Source: Pseudisothecium myosuroides (lineage: Eukaryota > Streptophyta > Bryopsida > Hypnales > Lembophyllaceae). From it: a stretch of DNA of 64,000 nucleotides. Shown in pieces: positions 37,190 to 50,324 of this stretch. A model generated the notes under the pieces. It saw nothing but the letters and a program-made list of their open reading frames with translations. It was not told the DNA's origin and made no database searches. The stretch spans positions 8,310,501 through 8,374,500 of the forward strand of contig OX637288.1 in the NCBI GenBank assembly GCA_951799445.1, in the 5' to 3' direction. Numbering within the stretch: position 1 is the stretch's first letter; every line of letters begins with the position of its first letter. The translations under genes and the position numbers were made by a program.

Positions 37190-38456
37190 TGTGAGCTCTC
37201 AATTTGTCACTTGGGACTCGTAGATTTTTTTTTTCGAAATTTGCAATCTAAAGTTGATAAAAATATGCAAAAGCCATAAAAAGAGTGTAGAACCAAAATA
37301 GGGTTGTATCATACCCATTATAGTATTTGGTCTAGATTTGATTTTATATCTGAAATTCTCCCAAACCTCGCCTAAAAATAGAATAGAAATCACGAGATAG
37401 TGAGATTTGTTCGGTTCGAGTCACATACATAGTTCCAAAAGGGCTAAATCCTACCGTGAATGTGGCAATTGATGGCTAAATCGATCCGAAGGATCTACAG
37501 CAAGGCCACTAGGTCGGGTCCTAGAGTTAGATTTTGAATTCTCAAAATCCAGATTGTTAACATGCAGGAGCCACTAATGCAAGATGTTCCCGTGGAGGAA
37601 TCTACTACCCAAGAATGGTGTTCAAGGATAAATTCCATACCAAGAGTCCAACGGCAAAATCGATTTGTCAAAATTCCCTCATCTGCAAAAGATTCCCGTG
37701 CTATCGACAATTCAAGGAGATGGCCAATTTAGATCTCCATTGACCAATTGTACCAGGTACGGAAACGCACCTCCACATCTTTCATGAGACTCCCTCAGAA
37801 GTCCCATAAAAATTCCCGGCATCTTCCAACTTGCAAAAGAACCTCTTCCAAGTGGTCAATCGTTCTAACCTTCAACGGGAATTTGTGGAAATTGCCCAAG
37901 TTACGGTAAAATCTCATTAAAAATGAGAATAGCTTGTCTTATATCAATAGTGCGCTCCAACAAATTTTACGACATTCCGATAGCGGCAAGTACCCAAACC
38001 GACAAGATTCCTCGAGAATTAACCACTTGGCGGGGTCCCACGACATTGACTGGCATTCCAGGACCATACGACGGCGAAACAAAGTCAACCAAGAGTCCTT
38101 TCCTACTCTCTTGCACCTACCGGGGATCCTAGCTTAGTTACTTTTCTCAAAATAGGAGATCCCCAAGATTTAGGAATTTACCACGATTTGGTTTTTAATC
38201 TAAATTAGCCTACGATGGTTTTTGGTCTGGGTACGAGGGTCGAGGGTGCAAGACTAAACACAACAATCTGGAGCCAACGGCACAATCCGTTTGACGATTG
38301 GAACTAATCTCCAAAAGTTAGGATGTTGGTTGAGCATAGATGGTAGATAGTCGTTTTTTAGGGATTAGGATGAAAATCTTTGAGGATGAGGATGAGGATC
38401 CAAGTTGATAAGGTTACCGTTAGGAATTTAGAAGGAGGGATGGGCCCTTGGAAACC

Positions 38457-38463
38457 TATATAA
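38457..38463 (+). promoter_or_regulatory. LTR TATA box
   Basis: TATATAA followed by GGGCCCC and a CT-rich tract. The equivalent TATATAA on the minus strand lies at 46590-46596 in the other copy, within strongly conserved LTR sequence. Confidence 0.55.
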
Positions 38464-38914
38464 GGGCCCCATTTCTCTCTCTAGAATCACCCCCATACTT
38501 GTTTTGGATCCGTGGGTTTAAGTTATTTTGTATATTTTTGGCGTTTGAAGCCAAAAAACCTCTACGGTGTTTTTGGAGCACTTTTGGCTCCATTATTGTT
38601 TTATTTCAAGCTTTGAAGGTCCTTGGCAGTCCTTCTATCTTGCTTTGTATACTCTTTGTGTTCTTTTGTATACTCTTGTTATGAGTTGAGAGTCTTTCTA
38701 TACTTTGTGTATTCTTCTTGTGCCCTCGTGAACTAAGTTGTGTGGTTTAGGAGTCTTTTTGGTGTCTTGTACTAATCCTAAAGTCACCCCCACCATACCT
38801 TGGTGATGCCACTTTGAAGGGCCTTTAGTGTTTGAGTTTTTGTGCTATCACGTTGTCCTAACTTGTGTGTTCTTTTTAAGTACGTTCTTACCTTCTTCTT
38901 ATGTTTTCCTTGTT

Positions 38915-39125
38915 AAGTGGACCCCCCTCGGAACGGCGAAGCTTTGAACCTCCTTTGTGTATATTCTAAGTCTTCTTCTAACATTTCCCTTGTTGAGTGA
39001 ACCTCCCTCCGGGACGCGAAGCTTTGACTTTGTTGTGTGTTTTCTTTAAGTGTGTCTCTTCTACCCTCTTTTAAAGTCTCCCTTGTTGTGTGTACCCCTC
39101 TTGGAGACAGCGAAGCTTTGAACCT
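38915..39125 (+). repeat. LTR tandem repeat with GCGAAGCTTTGAACC core
   Basis: Three units of about 80-90 bp, each with a GTG(G/A)ACC..C(T/C)C lead and the core GCGAAGCTTTGA. Another unit lies at about 40165 after element I. Copy R has shorter units on the minus strand at 45840-46150. Confidence 0.7.
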
Positions 39126-39158
39126 ATGACTAAGTCAAAGTCCTACAATGTGTGTTAA

Positions 39159-40091
39159 CCCCTAAAGGACCAAGGCCTTTTTTCTGCCAAAAAACACTCA
39201 AAACTACCATATCTACATCAAAGAGTAAAAGAATTGAAAATTGTTTTTTTTCCACATCTAACCATAGGATCTTACACCTAACTAGTATAGAAGTGTGTGG
39301 AAAAAATTTCAGAATTTTTGACCACACAAATTGCAAGATATCTGCGTTTAAAGTGAAAAAAACAAGTTTTTCAGCACATTGCGGGACTAGATTTTTTGAC
39401 TTCGAACATTTTTAACTTAAATTTTTTGCACTATAGAGTTTTCAGCTTTAAATCTTTACAGTTGAGAGTTGAGTTGAGAATCTAGGAAAAAAAAAATTCA
39501 AAAAAACTTAATTATCATTCTTAAAAAAATTGTTAAGTAGAAATAGGTACGAGATAAATGAAAAATCTAAAATATTCATATATTTTAGATGGAATTAAAA
39601 TGCACTAATCTCAATGGTGAAATTGTTCTAGCAAGTAAACTAAACCATGCAAAAAAAAATTGCAAAATTGCAAAAATTGCTTTTAGAAATGTATCCTACA
39701 AGTTATTTTTTCAAGAAGATGCTCTAACTACCCAAAAAACAAGAATGTCCATAATTTTCTCATAACAAATCCAAATGAAATGAATCAAAACTTTCTAGAT
39801 AGACAAAAATATTATCTATGAGAAAAAAAATTCTAATAAAGAAATTCAGATTTTTGTCCATTCTGTTTTTGCTACCTAGGCTGCCCCCGTCCCCTGTTTT
39901 GAGCTTATTTGGTCATGACTTTTGTTCTCGGGCCCCAATTGTGAAAAAATTATATTCCCACAAAGCTTATTAGTTTTTCTATCTCCAAAAAAAGTTTCAA
40001 AAAATCATGACAAAATTTCAGCTCGTACTCCCTCATAGGTACTTGACCGAAAATGCATTTGTCCCGTGAACGGACAATGGTCCTTTAGGGG
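39159..40091. mobile_element. TTAA element I (type I), inside the LTR of copy L
   Basis: TTAA at 39155-39158 and 40092-40095; ends CCCCTAAAGGACC and GGTCCTTTAGGGG. Splits the LTR tandem-repeat array. Confidence 0.92.
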
Positions 40092-41117
40092 TTAAATGGT
40101 TTTAGACGGCAGAGCTTTGTACCCCCGGAGTGCCACAAAGTCCTAAAGTTGGTGTTAAATCCAACTTAGCGGCGAAGCTTTGAACCTCTTTGGTGTTTAG
40201 TTCCAAAGTATATTTTCCCAAACCTTTGTGGAAACGTCCAAAGTTTAGCTTCCAAGATATTTAGTTTTCTTTGTGTTTGGCAAGTCCCGTATTTCCCAAG
40301 TCTTAGCAAGTCTATTTTTCCCCAAGTTTTTTCCAAGTTTTAGCGAGTCTAGCCTACCCAAGTTTGTGAAAAAAACAAGTCCAAAAAACGGCCCACAAAA
40401 ACCACTCTTGTTCAAAACCGGCCCCAAAAAAAACCCAGTCCAATTCAAAACTGGCCCAGAAAACCAGTCTAGTTCAAACCAGCCAAAAACCAGTCCTGTT
40501 CAACTAGTTCAAAAATAGAATCAGAAAAAATAACAGAAAAATAGAAAACAAAAATAATTAATTAAATTAAAACCCGACCTCCCAGCTAGCCAGCCAAGCA
40601 GTTGGCCAGCCAGGAGGCCAACTTGGTTCGGCAGATAGGTAGATGTGAGCGCTAGATTACCCACCCTTGATAATAAAGCGAACACGACCAGGTTCTTAGC
40701 TTTTATCCACTTTTTGATTTAAGGGGTGTTGTGAGCGCGGTCCACTGTGCCTTCCAAGCAATGGATCTTGCTAATGTTTCCTAAGTGTCGTGGATGGGCA
40801 AAAAAAGTGCCTAGAGATGCAAGTAATGCGACTTTCAAGCTAACTGTCAATTATCAATGTTCATGATGATCTAATGATGAAACTCTATTGTCTTAGCTAT
40901 CTATCCTATGCCGAGGGTAGTTGGCGCCATTTCTAACGTCCCTAACTAACTCAATTGGACCCCTTTAGGTTTCTTCCATGAACCCCTAAGACTATCTTCT
41001 ATTGTTTTCAACCTCCGTTACAATCCTAAGTTTTAACCCCCAAGATTAATCTTAAGTTTTAGCTTTTACTCTAAATTTTTAACGTTTCAATGTAACTCTA
41101 GATTTTTACTTCTTTAA

Positions 41118-42056
41118 CCCCTAAAGGACCATCGTGTTTACAAGCTCAAATGGCTTGAAATTGACCTCTCTCAATAAAATGATTAGTGGATCAAAATTTT
41201 GAATTTTTTTTGAATAATTTAATCGTAATATCTTTTTTGTCACTCATTTATGTACATCCCTTCAAAATTTCAGATTCTACAAGGGTAAACTTCATGAGAT
41301 TATGACACGCAAAGTAGGATCAAAACTTTTTTTGGGGTCTTGCCCGGGGTGTCAATATCTTTTTGGTCATCCAAAAAGATATGTTCCACCTTATGAATAT
41401 CTTGTGCAATTTGAATTTCTTGTAGATCATGAAGTTGGCTATATGCCTCACAAATTTCATGATCACCCAATGCTTAAAACATAGTGGGAAAAAATAGGAA
41501 GTGGAAAGTGCTATGTTGAAACTACCATTACACTAGGAAAACTTCATGGACAAACTTCATGGGAAAAAACTTCATGGACAAACTTCATGGGAAAGGGTTG
41601 AAGGGGACCGGGTTTGGGGAACAGGGATTGGGGGGGATTGGGGGTGATTGGCGGTGGCTGGGAAGGGGATTGGTGGGAGGGGCCTGGGGAGCTGGGAGTG
41701 GGGTTGGGTGGGTGATTTGGGAACGGGATGGAGCAGGGTGGAGAACTTGGGAGCAGGCTTCCGCCCACTGACCGAGCCACATGCGGGCAATATGTCTCAA
41801 CAGTTCATGGGCAGCACCCTTCCCGGATCCCTTTGTTAATAAAGTTTTCAAGGATGTCCGGGTTGACATCAAAATCACACATTGTTCCACATTTCATTCA
41901 AAAATCAATCAATTTCACATTTTTTTGGAAGGAATGCAAGCTTTTCAATATGCGCATATACACCATTTTTTCACAATTTTCTTTCAAATATTGACATGGG
42001 AAATGCTTGCCCAAATTCCCCAAAAGCCCAAAGTGGGCTCCTTGGTCCTTTAGGGG
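41118..42056. mobile_element. TTAA element J with a G-rich insert
   Basis: TTAA at 41114-41117 and 42057-42060; ends CCCCTAAAGGACC and GGTCCTTTAGGGG. The interior differs from types I and II: 41540-41590 repeats ACTTCATGG(G/A)(A/C)AA, and 41585-41745 is an extreme G-run tract. Confidence 0.9.
41585..41745 (+). repeat. G-rich tract, possible G-quadruplex region
   Basis: Many runs of three or more G (GGGG, GGGGGGG, GGGG) at short spacing on the plus strand, in an otherwise AT-rich window. Open frames across it are low-complexity Gly/Pro shadows, not genes. Confidence 0.8.
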
Positions 42057-42060
42057 TTAA

Positions 42061-42540
42061 ATTAACTTCTAAAATTTTACTCTATAAGTTTGACTCTACG
42101 TTTGAACTTTTAACTCTAAGTTTTTACTTTTAAACCAACTCTAAATTCACCCTCTAAATTTAACTCTATGTTTTGACTTATAACTCTAGATTTTTACCTC
42201 TAAAACTAACTCTAAAATTTAACTTCTAAGTTTGACTCTATGGTTTAACTTTTAACTCTAAGTTTTTACTTCTAAAACTAATCCCAAATTTTAACCTCTA
42301 GGTTTGACTCTACCTTTTTACTTTTAACACTAGATTTTCTACTTCCAACTAACTCTAGAATTCAACTTCTACCTCTATGCTTTAACTTTTACTCTTAGAG
42401 TTTTACGTCTAGAATTAACCCTAAAATTTAACCTCTAAGTTTTTAACTTTATGGTTCCACTTCTAGATTAATTCTAACTTCTAACTTTTACTAAGCAATC
42501 TAACTTGTAACTTTCTAATTTTACTTTGAGTTTTGACTCC
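42061..42540 (+). repeat. AACTCTAA / TTTTACT minisatellite-like tract, copy L
   Basis: Degenerate reiteration of words such as TTTAACTCTAAGTTTTTACT. Further parts lie at 41000-41113 and 43505-43660, the blocks being separated by elements J and K. Confidence 0.7.
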
Positions 42541-42548
42541 TAAATTAA

Positions 42549-43500
42549 CCCCTAAAGGACCAAGTGTCTGTTCAACGGACGCAAGGAATCTTGGGTAGGT
42601 TCCTATGAAGTCAACTTTGGTCGGGTGTTCATGAAATTTGGACACAATGTACAAATATGTACGTCCTTGGTGAAAAACTATTTTTTTTTCCAATCGGGTG
42701 CCCGAATCAAGAGTTATGCTGCCCTGAACTTTTTGGGCAGCTTGGGCAATTTGGGAATCTTTGGAGAATCTTTTACAAAAAAACTCGTCAAATTTTGAAA
42801 TTTGGCATCTATGTAACTAATAAAATATGGAATACAGTTGTCTAAATAAAAACAAATTTTAGTCCTCAAATCACATTTTAATAATTGTCAAACTTTGTTA
42901 GCTATGTTGGGGTGGTTTTAAGAAAAAACATTTTCTTCTAACTTCAAGTTTTATTATCTTGCAATATGTTAAGTCAAAATTCTTGAAATTTTTTTCTACA
43001 TATTCTAAATGTTTATCTCCAACTTTTCACCGTTCGGATTTCAAAAAAGAAAATCTTCATTACATCAAAAAATGATTAGGGCAATGCCAAATTGCCAAAT
43101 CATTTAACCTCCTTGCATTGCAGGGTGATTTAGTGTAAGCTAAACATCTCAATTGCTTCTAAATTTTTTTCATGAGTGAACCTAACATCATATACTTATG
43201 AATGGTCGAAATCCTCATTTTTGTGTAAAGCAAAATTTTACACCAAGAGGTTCTAAAGTCTGCTAACCCTGTTTCGCAGGAATAAAAAAAAGTTCTTTTT
43301 TATACTTCAAACGTTATAATCTTTCAATCCGCGCAGTTAAATGGGCTGAAATTTTTTCCACACTTTGGTAAAATACTTTAATTCATTTTTGTAAGGTTGA
43401 AGTTTCAAAAAAAGGTTTCAATTTTGAATTCTGAACAACGTACCAAAAACCCATAGTTTTTGACAATGTCTCCCCAAATACCCCCTCAGTCCTTTAGGGG
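42549..43500. mobile_element. TTAA element K
   Basis: TTAA at 42545-42548 and 43501-43504; ends CCCCTAAAGGACC and AGTCCTTTAGGGG. Interior is a third type, but keeps the doubled GGGCAGCTTGGGCA motif seen in types I and II. Confidence 0.9.
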
Positions 43501-44246
43501 TTAACTCTAACTTTTTACTTCCAAACTACTCTAAGTTGTAACTCTATTTTAACCTTGGAATTTCACTCCTAATTTTAACTTTAATTCTTACTTCCTAAAA
43601 TTAACTCTAAATTTTGATTTTGGAATTTAACTTCTATGGTTAAACTTTTAAATTGACTCTAGTTTTTTACCCGCTCATTAATTCCGAATTCTAGTCCTAA
43701 ATTCTCCTTCTAATCTAAATTCCTAATTTCCGTCCATTTTTCCCTTTTTTGGATGAAGTTTAAATCACGTTCATCCGTCCTACCTTTACCACTCAACTTA
43801 ACCTAGTGCGGTCAATTCAAAGCCAAATCCTAAATGTAATATGTTTTTGGGAAACTCTATTTCTAATCTATGAACTTTTGAATCTAAACTTCTAATTTGC
43901 ACTAATCTTGGCTTGCTAACGTGAATTAAGGACTATTTAAGGAAATCGATGCTTAATTAGGAAAACATACCAAGGATTAGTTCAAAGACTCACCTCCTCA
44001 CTGCTGGTGTTTGAGATAACCTCGTCCACATCCTTGTGCTCCATGGTGGTTTTTGGTTAATCGGTTGCCTCTTTTTTGTTTAGAAAGCTCACTGCTTAAT
44101 TTGGAGAAAAAATTACACGGTTGATGATCTAATCCTCTTCCTTCCTTTCCTCCTTCCTTTTCTTTCTCCTCCTTCTACGCTAGGACTATTCCACCAACTA
44201 TTGATGGTGGTCTTACAACTATAGTTTCGACTTCCAAGGTTCTTAA

Positions 44247-45126
44247 CCCTTTAGTGACCGGTCAACCACTTTTTGGTTGATTTTTGGACTCTCAGTCTAA
44301 TACTGTTCAAAATACATTTGATCACAAAAATCTCAAAGAGGAACGCAATTAGAATGTCTTTGTGCGCTTCAAACAAATCCAATTTCAAGAGAATTGGAGC
44401 ATTGATGAATTAGCTATGAGGTTGCAAACTCAAATGGCCTGGAACTTTAAATGGGAAGTGTTCAACAAAAATACAAAAAAATATCAACCAAATTATGAGA
44501 CTTTTTTGTAACTTGATGTCTTGACAAGGTATAAGTGTTGCTTTATAATCTCATGAATGCCCAAAGTAAACTTATGCATTGGTATTTATGTAGCGCAAAT
44601 TCTAAAGGGTCATTCAAGTCATTGATTTTTGAAAATTAAGGAAAGCAACTCAAACTCCAACAAGGCTCTAGAAGCAAACATGATTTAGAGGTACATTTCA
44701 CTTTCTTCAATGTACCAAATCTGCACATTTTAGAAGGGTATTCATTTTAATGACCACATATGACCATTTTTTGTGAACTTCAAAAATTTGTAACTAATTT
44801 CACAAAGCTTGAAAAAATATGAAATGACTTGGATTAGATGCCTATTCTACTTGTCTTTTGAGGGAAATTTAATAAAAAGTATTTAAAGATGTTTCACTCC
44901 CACAAAATTCAATTTTAGCCCTTAAAAGGTTGATTTATGGACCTCCTATCTTATTTATAGCAATTTGTACCGTTGGATGAGTTTGATTTTTTGTTAGGCT
45001 GAAGAATCTCCCTTATGGAAACACCTTGTATGGTTTGATCTAAGACTACATCTTTAGAGTGGCTACAAAATTCATTTTCTTGAAAAACTACGTCCGCCCC
45101 CCAAATCAACCACGGTCACTAAAGGA
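44247..45126. mobile_element. TTAA element, third TIR family
   Basis: TTAA at 44243-44246 and 45127-45130; ends CCCTTTAGTGACCG and CGGTCACTAAAGGA, a 14-bp inverted repeat with one change. The segment 44735-44960 resembles the AGGTAG MITE interior at 12235-12450. Non-coding. Confidence 0.88.
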
Positions 45127-48100
45127 TTAATGGCACTACTTCCTCTTACACCTCTTCCCCTTTTGTGTCATTCTAATTCAACTCCTAACGGTCACAATGG
45201 ATTCTTCTAGATTTCCCCTATGAGCTACCTAATCTAGGTGCTAGTGCACTATTTATCTCTTTCCTCCTTCAATCTCCCTCCATTGTTTGTGGTTTGTGCG
45301 TTTGTTGGTGAGAGCGTTGAGTTTGGGAGGTTGTATGCAGGTGTGGCATGTGGAGATGCTAGTCTTTTCTCTTCTTTCCTCTTTCTTCTCTTAAACCTCT
45401 AACCCCTTCTAGCCCCTAAATAACTAAGTAGTTATCTTTTTTTTTTCCTTTTTTTCGTTTAATCCCAATTTTGGGGGAAGAAAACAAATCAGACCCCGAC
45501 TCTCCTGCCTTGGCTTGAAGACTTGCTGGACTCCCCGACCTTAGCCTCGATGGCTACTGGCTCCCCGACCCAGCTCACTAACAGTCCGAGACCCGTCCGT
45601 AACCCCGCCTTGATTGTCCCAGTTCCAGCTGGCGCTGGGCTTGGCTGGTCTGATGCTGAGCTCTAATTAGTTTGATGCAAAGGCTTGGCTAGTCTGATGT
45701 TTTGGGATGGTATTTGCTACTAACTGAGTTTCTTTCCTTGCCTAAACTAGCTTCCGCTCTTAGAGAACCGTGGATATTTGGAAACTAAGGTAGGAAAATG
45801 GTTGGAATTTTGTAAAAAATGTCAAACTTTTCTAGACCTTAAGATCAAAGCTTCGCCGTAACAGGGGCACTTTGTAAAAAATGCCAAACTTTTCTAGACC
45901 TTAGGATCAAAGCTTTGCCGTAACGGGGGCACTTTGTAAAATACTTAAACTCTTCTAGATCCTAAGATCAAAGCTTTGCCATAACGGGGTATTTGTAAAA
46001 GATGTCAAACTTTTCTAAGTCCTAGAGTCAGAGCTTTGCCGTTCCGAGGGGGGTCCACATGATAAAGAGAACTTAAGGAGGGGATAAAAGATACTTAGAG
46101 AAAACACACAACTAAGGTTCAAAGCTTTGCCAACCCAAAGGGGGGTCCACTCAACAAGAAAAAAACTTTAAAAGAATATTAGTACAACAAGAGATAAGAA
46201 GGGGGGTACAAAACGCACTACAACTTCCACTAGTTAGTTCAAATAGACACACTACTGGCCCCACAAAGTGGCATCGCCAAGGTACGGTGGGGGGTTACTC
46301 TAGGATTAGTGCAAAACACACAAAAGGCTACTAAAATACACAAGTTAGCTCACAAGGGTACTTAAAAAGACTCTCCAAACACAACTTGATACACAAAGAG
46401 TACACAAGGGCAAGATAGAAGGATTGCCAAGGACCTTCAAAGCTTGAAATAAAACAACAATGGAGCCAAAAGTGCTCCGAAAACACTGAAGAGGTTTTCT
46501 GGCTTCAAACGCCAAAAATATACAAAATAACTTGAACCCACGGATCCAAAACAAGTATGGGGGTGATTCTAGAGAGAGAAATGGGGCCCTTATATAGGTT
46601 TCCAAGGGCCCATCCCTCCTTCTAAATTCCTAACGGTAACCTTATCAACTTGGATCCTCATCCTCATCCTCAAAGATTTTCATCCTAATCCCTAAAAAAC
46701 GACTATCTACCATCTATGCTCAACCAACATCCTAACTTTTGGAGATTAGTTCCAATCGTCAAACGGATTGTGCCGTTGGCTCCAGATTGTCGTGTTTAGT
46801 CTTACATCCTCGACCCTCGTACCCAAACCAAAAACCCATCGTAGGCTAATTTAGATAAAAAAAACAAGTCGTGGTAAATTCCTAAATCTTGGGGGTCTCT
46901 TATTTTGAAAAAAGTAACTAACCTAGGATCCCCGATAGGTGCAAGAGAGTAGGAAAGGACTCTTGGTTGACTTTGTTTTGCCGTCGTATGGTCCTAGAAT
47001 GCCAATCAACATCGTGGGGACCTCGCCACGTGGTTAATTCCCGAGGAATCTTGCCGGTTCGGGTACTTGCCACTATCGGAATGTTGTGAAACTTTTTGGA
47101 GCGCATTATTAACAGAAGACAAGCTATTCTAATTTTTAGTGAGATTTTACCATAACCTAGGTAATTTCCACGAAATTCCCGTTAAAACAGTTGACCACCC
47201 GAAAGAGGTTCTTTTGCAAGTCGAAAGATGCCGTGAATTTTCATGGGACCTCTCAAGAAGTCCTATTCTGGTTCTACGCTCTTTTTATGGCTTTTTGTAT
47301 ACTTTTATCAACTTTAAATTGCAAATTTCAAAAAAAAAATCTACGAGTCCCAAAGGACAAATTGGGAGCTCACAATAGCCAGGGGCTTGGTCCAAGTCCA
47401 GGCTCTCTCACACCTTTTATTTATTTATTTTTGTTTCCTAAAATGTGTGATTAGAAGTCCTATTAGGCTAGGAGATAGAGTAGGAGAATAGGGGTTTAGG
47501 AAAAGGAAAAAAGGAAGGGGGAGAATAGAAGCAACATCTTCACGTGCACACCTGCAAATAAGCACTCCCAACTCTCTCACCATCGAAACGACAAAAACAA
47601 GAATGGAAGGAGATTAGGAGAGGAGATGAAATAGGTGGGAGAAGGTGAGAGACGATCAATATTGTTTAGACCTAGGGAGGAAATCCACAAAAATTCATTG
47701 TGACTGTTAGGAAGAGGATTGGAGTGACACAAAGGTGGAGTTGTGTAAGAGGGTAGGAGGCACATTAAAACTTCCTTGGAGTTTGAAACTATAGTGGAAG
47801 ACCACCATCAATACCGTACGTGGAATAGTACTAGTGTAGAAGGAGGAGAGAAGAAAGAAAAGAAAGGAAGAAGGGAAAGAAGGAATTTAGATCGCGAGGG
47901 TGTAATATTTTCTAAAATAAGCGGTGAGCTTTGGAAAGAAAAGAAATAACCAAGGGAGTACCATGGACGAGGATGCGTACGAGAATGTGGACAAGGTTAT
48001 TTCCAACACCAGCAGCAATGAAGTAAGTCATTGAACTAATTTTTGGTGTTTTCTTCCTAATTACTTCTTGATTTTTTTGATTAGACCTTAATCCATGATT

Positions 48101-48304
48101 TGCCAATATAAATTAGTGGAAGGTAGAAGTTTAGATTTAGAAGTTCATAAATTAGGAATTAGAATTTAGAATTAGATTTAGGAGGTGAAAATTAGAGTGA
48201 AATTGAGAAGTTAAAAAGTTAGAGTTAATTTAGAAGTTTAATTTTAGGGGTTAAATTCTCAAGTCAAATCTTAGAGTAGTTTAAAAGTAAAAGGTTAGAG
48301 TTAA

Positions 48305-49096
48305 CCCCTAAATGCCCAAGCCTTTTCAAGATTGTTTTGACTATGAAAAAAGAGCATGGGCTTATAGTTAACCCCAATGAAGCAAATTGTATTTTTTTCA
48401 AAATCTAACCGTATAGATGTTTGAAGAGCTTGATTATTAGTATGCATACCAATTTTGAGTTTGAAATTGTATAGGAGTTGTGAGATTATAGTAAGAGAAA
48501 TGTATGCTTTTTATTTTTAGTATGCTGCCATGTTTTAGAAATTTGTACATAGAAGTTTTTTGAGATGGGAAGTGACATGAATGACTACAAATAATGTTAG
48601 CACACTAAAATGCACTTTCAAAAAACTTAATTTCACATGAAAAGCTATCAAACTTATTACACAATCCACCTTGCAATTGGTGAAATGCAATTTTTTTTAA
48701 AAGTATAAATCGCAAATAACTCCAAATCAACACTTGCATGTTTGAATTTTCAATGGTGAAAATCATGAAAACACTTTACTCTTTCCATTGGAACCATTTT
48801 CAAAGCAAATGGATAAGTACAAGTTTTTAGATCTCAAATCAAGTGAAATTGGCAAAAGTTGGGAAATGAAGTAAAATTAGGAAATTTTACTCTTCCACTT
48901 TGGGACATATATGGCTTTGAAGACCTCTCAAAAATCAAATGTTTACCTTTTGCAATGAAAAATGAAAGTTTTCAGTAGTTAACCCGAAAAACTGCCCGAA
49001 ATTTTTTTTAAAACGGTCAAACAAATTTAACTGCCCATACCAAAATGAGCCTGAAATTTCAGCTCGACCATATATGGTCACTGAGGCAGTTAAGGG
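48305..49096. mobile_element. TTAA element M
   Basis: TTAA at 48301-48304 and 49097-49100; left CCCCTAAATGCCC, right GGCAGTTAAGGG. Ends are only partly complementary; the interior is unlike types I and II. Inserted in the minisatellite tract of copy R. Confidence 0.78.
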
Positions 49097-49389
49097 TTAA
49101 TTTAGGAGTAAAAAATCAGAGTAAAAAATAGAAAGTAAAAATAGAGATTTTAGGGAAGTAGAATTTAGAGTCAATTTAGGAGGTAGATTTTAAAAGTTAG
49201 AAATAGGAGTCAAATTTTAAAAGTTAATCTAGAAGTTAGAGTTAGTTTAGGAGTAAACATTTAGAGTTAAAAGTTAAAACTTGGAGTAAAAATTAGAAAA
49301 TAGAATTCAAAGCTAAAAGTAGAAGTTAAAAGTTAGAGGCAAGAGTTAAATTTTAGAGTTAGTTTTTAGAAGTAGAGTCCTAGAGTTAA

Positions 49390-50324
49390 CCCCTAAAGCA
49401 CCGAACATGCTTTTTTGAGAACACAGCTTTTTTGGGCAACTCACTACAAGCGGAGTTTTTATTTTTTTTCTTTCAAATTTTCACACAACATTTTCCCGAG
49501 GAGTAGCTTTAAGGCCCAACAATTTTCATAACTTTTGACTACATGGTTAAAAAGTTATTGTATGATATGTAATTTTCCGTATATGGTGGGCAGCCCGGGC
49601 AGCTCAAAAAAATTCTTTAAAAATCAATTTTTTTTAAAATAAAAATTTGAAATTGGTTCTTTAGATTTATATGTACGTGGAAAGCTTTAAATCATTCCAT
49701 TTGGATTAATGAGTCAAAAGTTATGAGGATTCTTAGTTTGTGGGTAGTTATGGAATCTCTACTCTAAAATAAACTTTGAAGGCCTTTATTTCACTCAATT
49801 TCCAATATTTTTGAAAAAAAATAAAAACATTGGATGTAGATTATTTATTACAACATTACAACCGTTGGGATTGGCATTTTTCAATTCCATAAATAAATTC
49901 TTAACAATTTAGTGTTTTGAATCATTCTCTACCTCTTCCTACTTACTATTTTTTTCTATATGTTTTACAATTCTAAATGATTTGAAATTTTTCAAGCATG
50001 TAGCCAACTTGCCTTGAAGAATAAATCCAAAGAGTAACCACCATTTTGGACATTTTTTCATACAAATGTGACCTTGTGAAGGGCAGCTGCCCGTTTTTTT
50101 GCAGGGACAAAAAACGGATTTTTGTCAATTCAAACGCTATTATCTTGCAATTCACATGGTGGAAAATTCTGAAATTTTTTCCACATCTTCTTAAACAAGT
50201 TTACTACAAGATCACACGGTTACATGTGTCCAAAAATGTTTTTTTCTAAAATTTGGCACTAGTTTTAGAAATGGCAGTTTTGGAGAGCATTTTTGGTGAA
50301 AACATAGTCAAAAACCTTTAGTGG
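49390..50324. mobile_element. TTAA element N (type IIb)
   Basis: TTAA at 49386-49389 and 50325-50328; left CCCCTAAAGCACC, right AACCTTTAGTGG. Reverse-complement relative of element D. Also within the minisatellite tract. Confidence 0.9.

Larger units (their letters stand above)
37190..45430 (+). mobile_element. Non-coding LTR retroelement (LARD-like), copy L, 3'-truncated
   Basis: The start at TGTGAGCTC matches, inverted, the segment starting at 47374 in copy R. The presumed 5' LTR runs to about 40920, with a TATA box (TATATAA, 38457-38463) and element I inside it. TTGGCGCCATTTC at 40921 is a plausible primer-binding site directly after the LTR. The internal region (to about 45430) has no gag or pol frame; it holds AACTCTAA minisatellite tracts and three TTAA elements (J, K and the third-family element). 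The LTR reading rests on copy R, where internal sequence is followed by the same LTR start. Confidence 0.65.

Noticed and set aside
38448..38684. Hydrophobic 78-codon open frame in copy L, with a relative in copy R
   Set aside because: It lies in the LTR across the TATA region; conservation is explained by LTR homology, and the C-terminal parts differ.
41544..41890. Overlapping Pro-rich and Gly-rich open frames on both strands
   Set aside because: They are translations of the G-run tract and show no start context or domain; low-complexity shadows.
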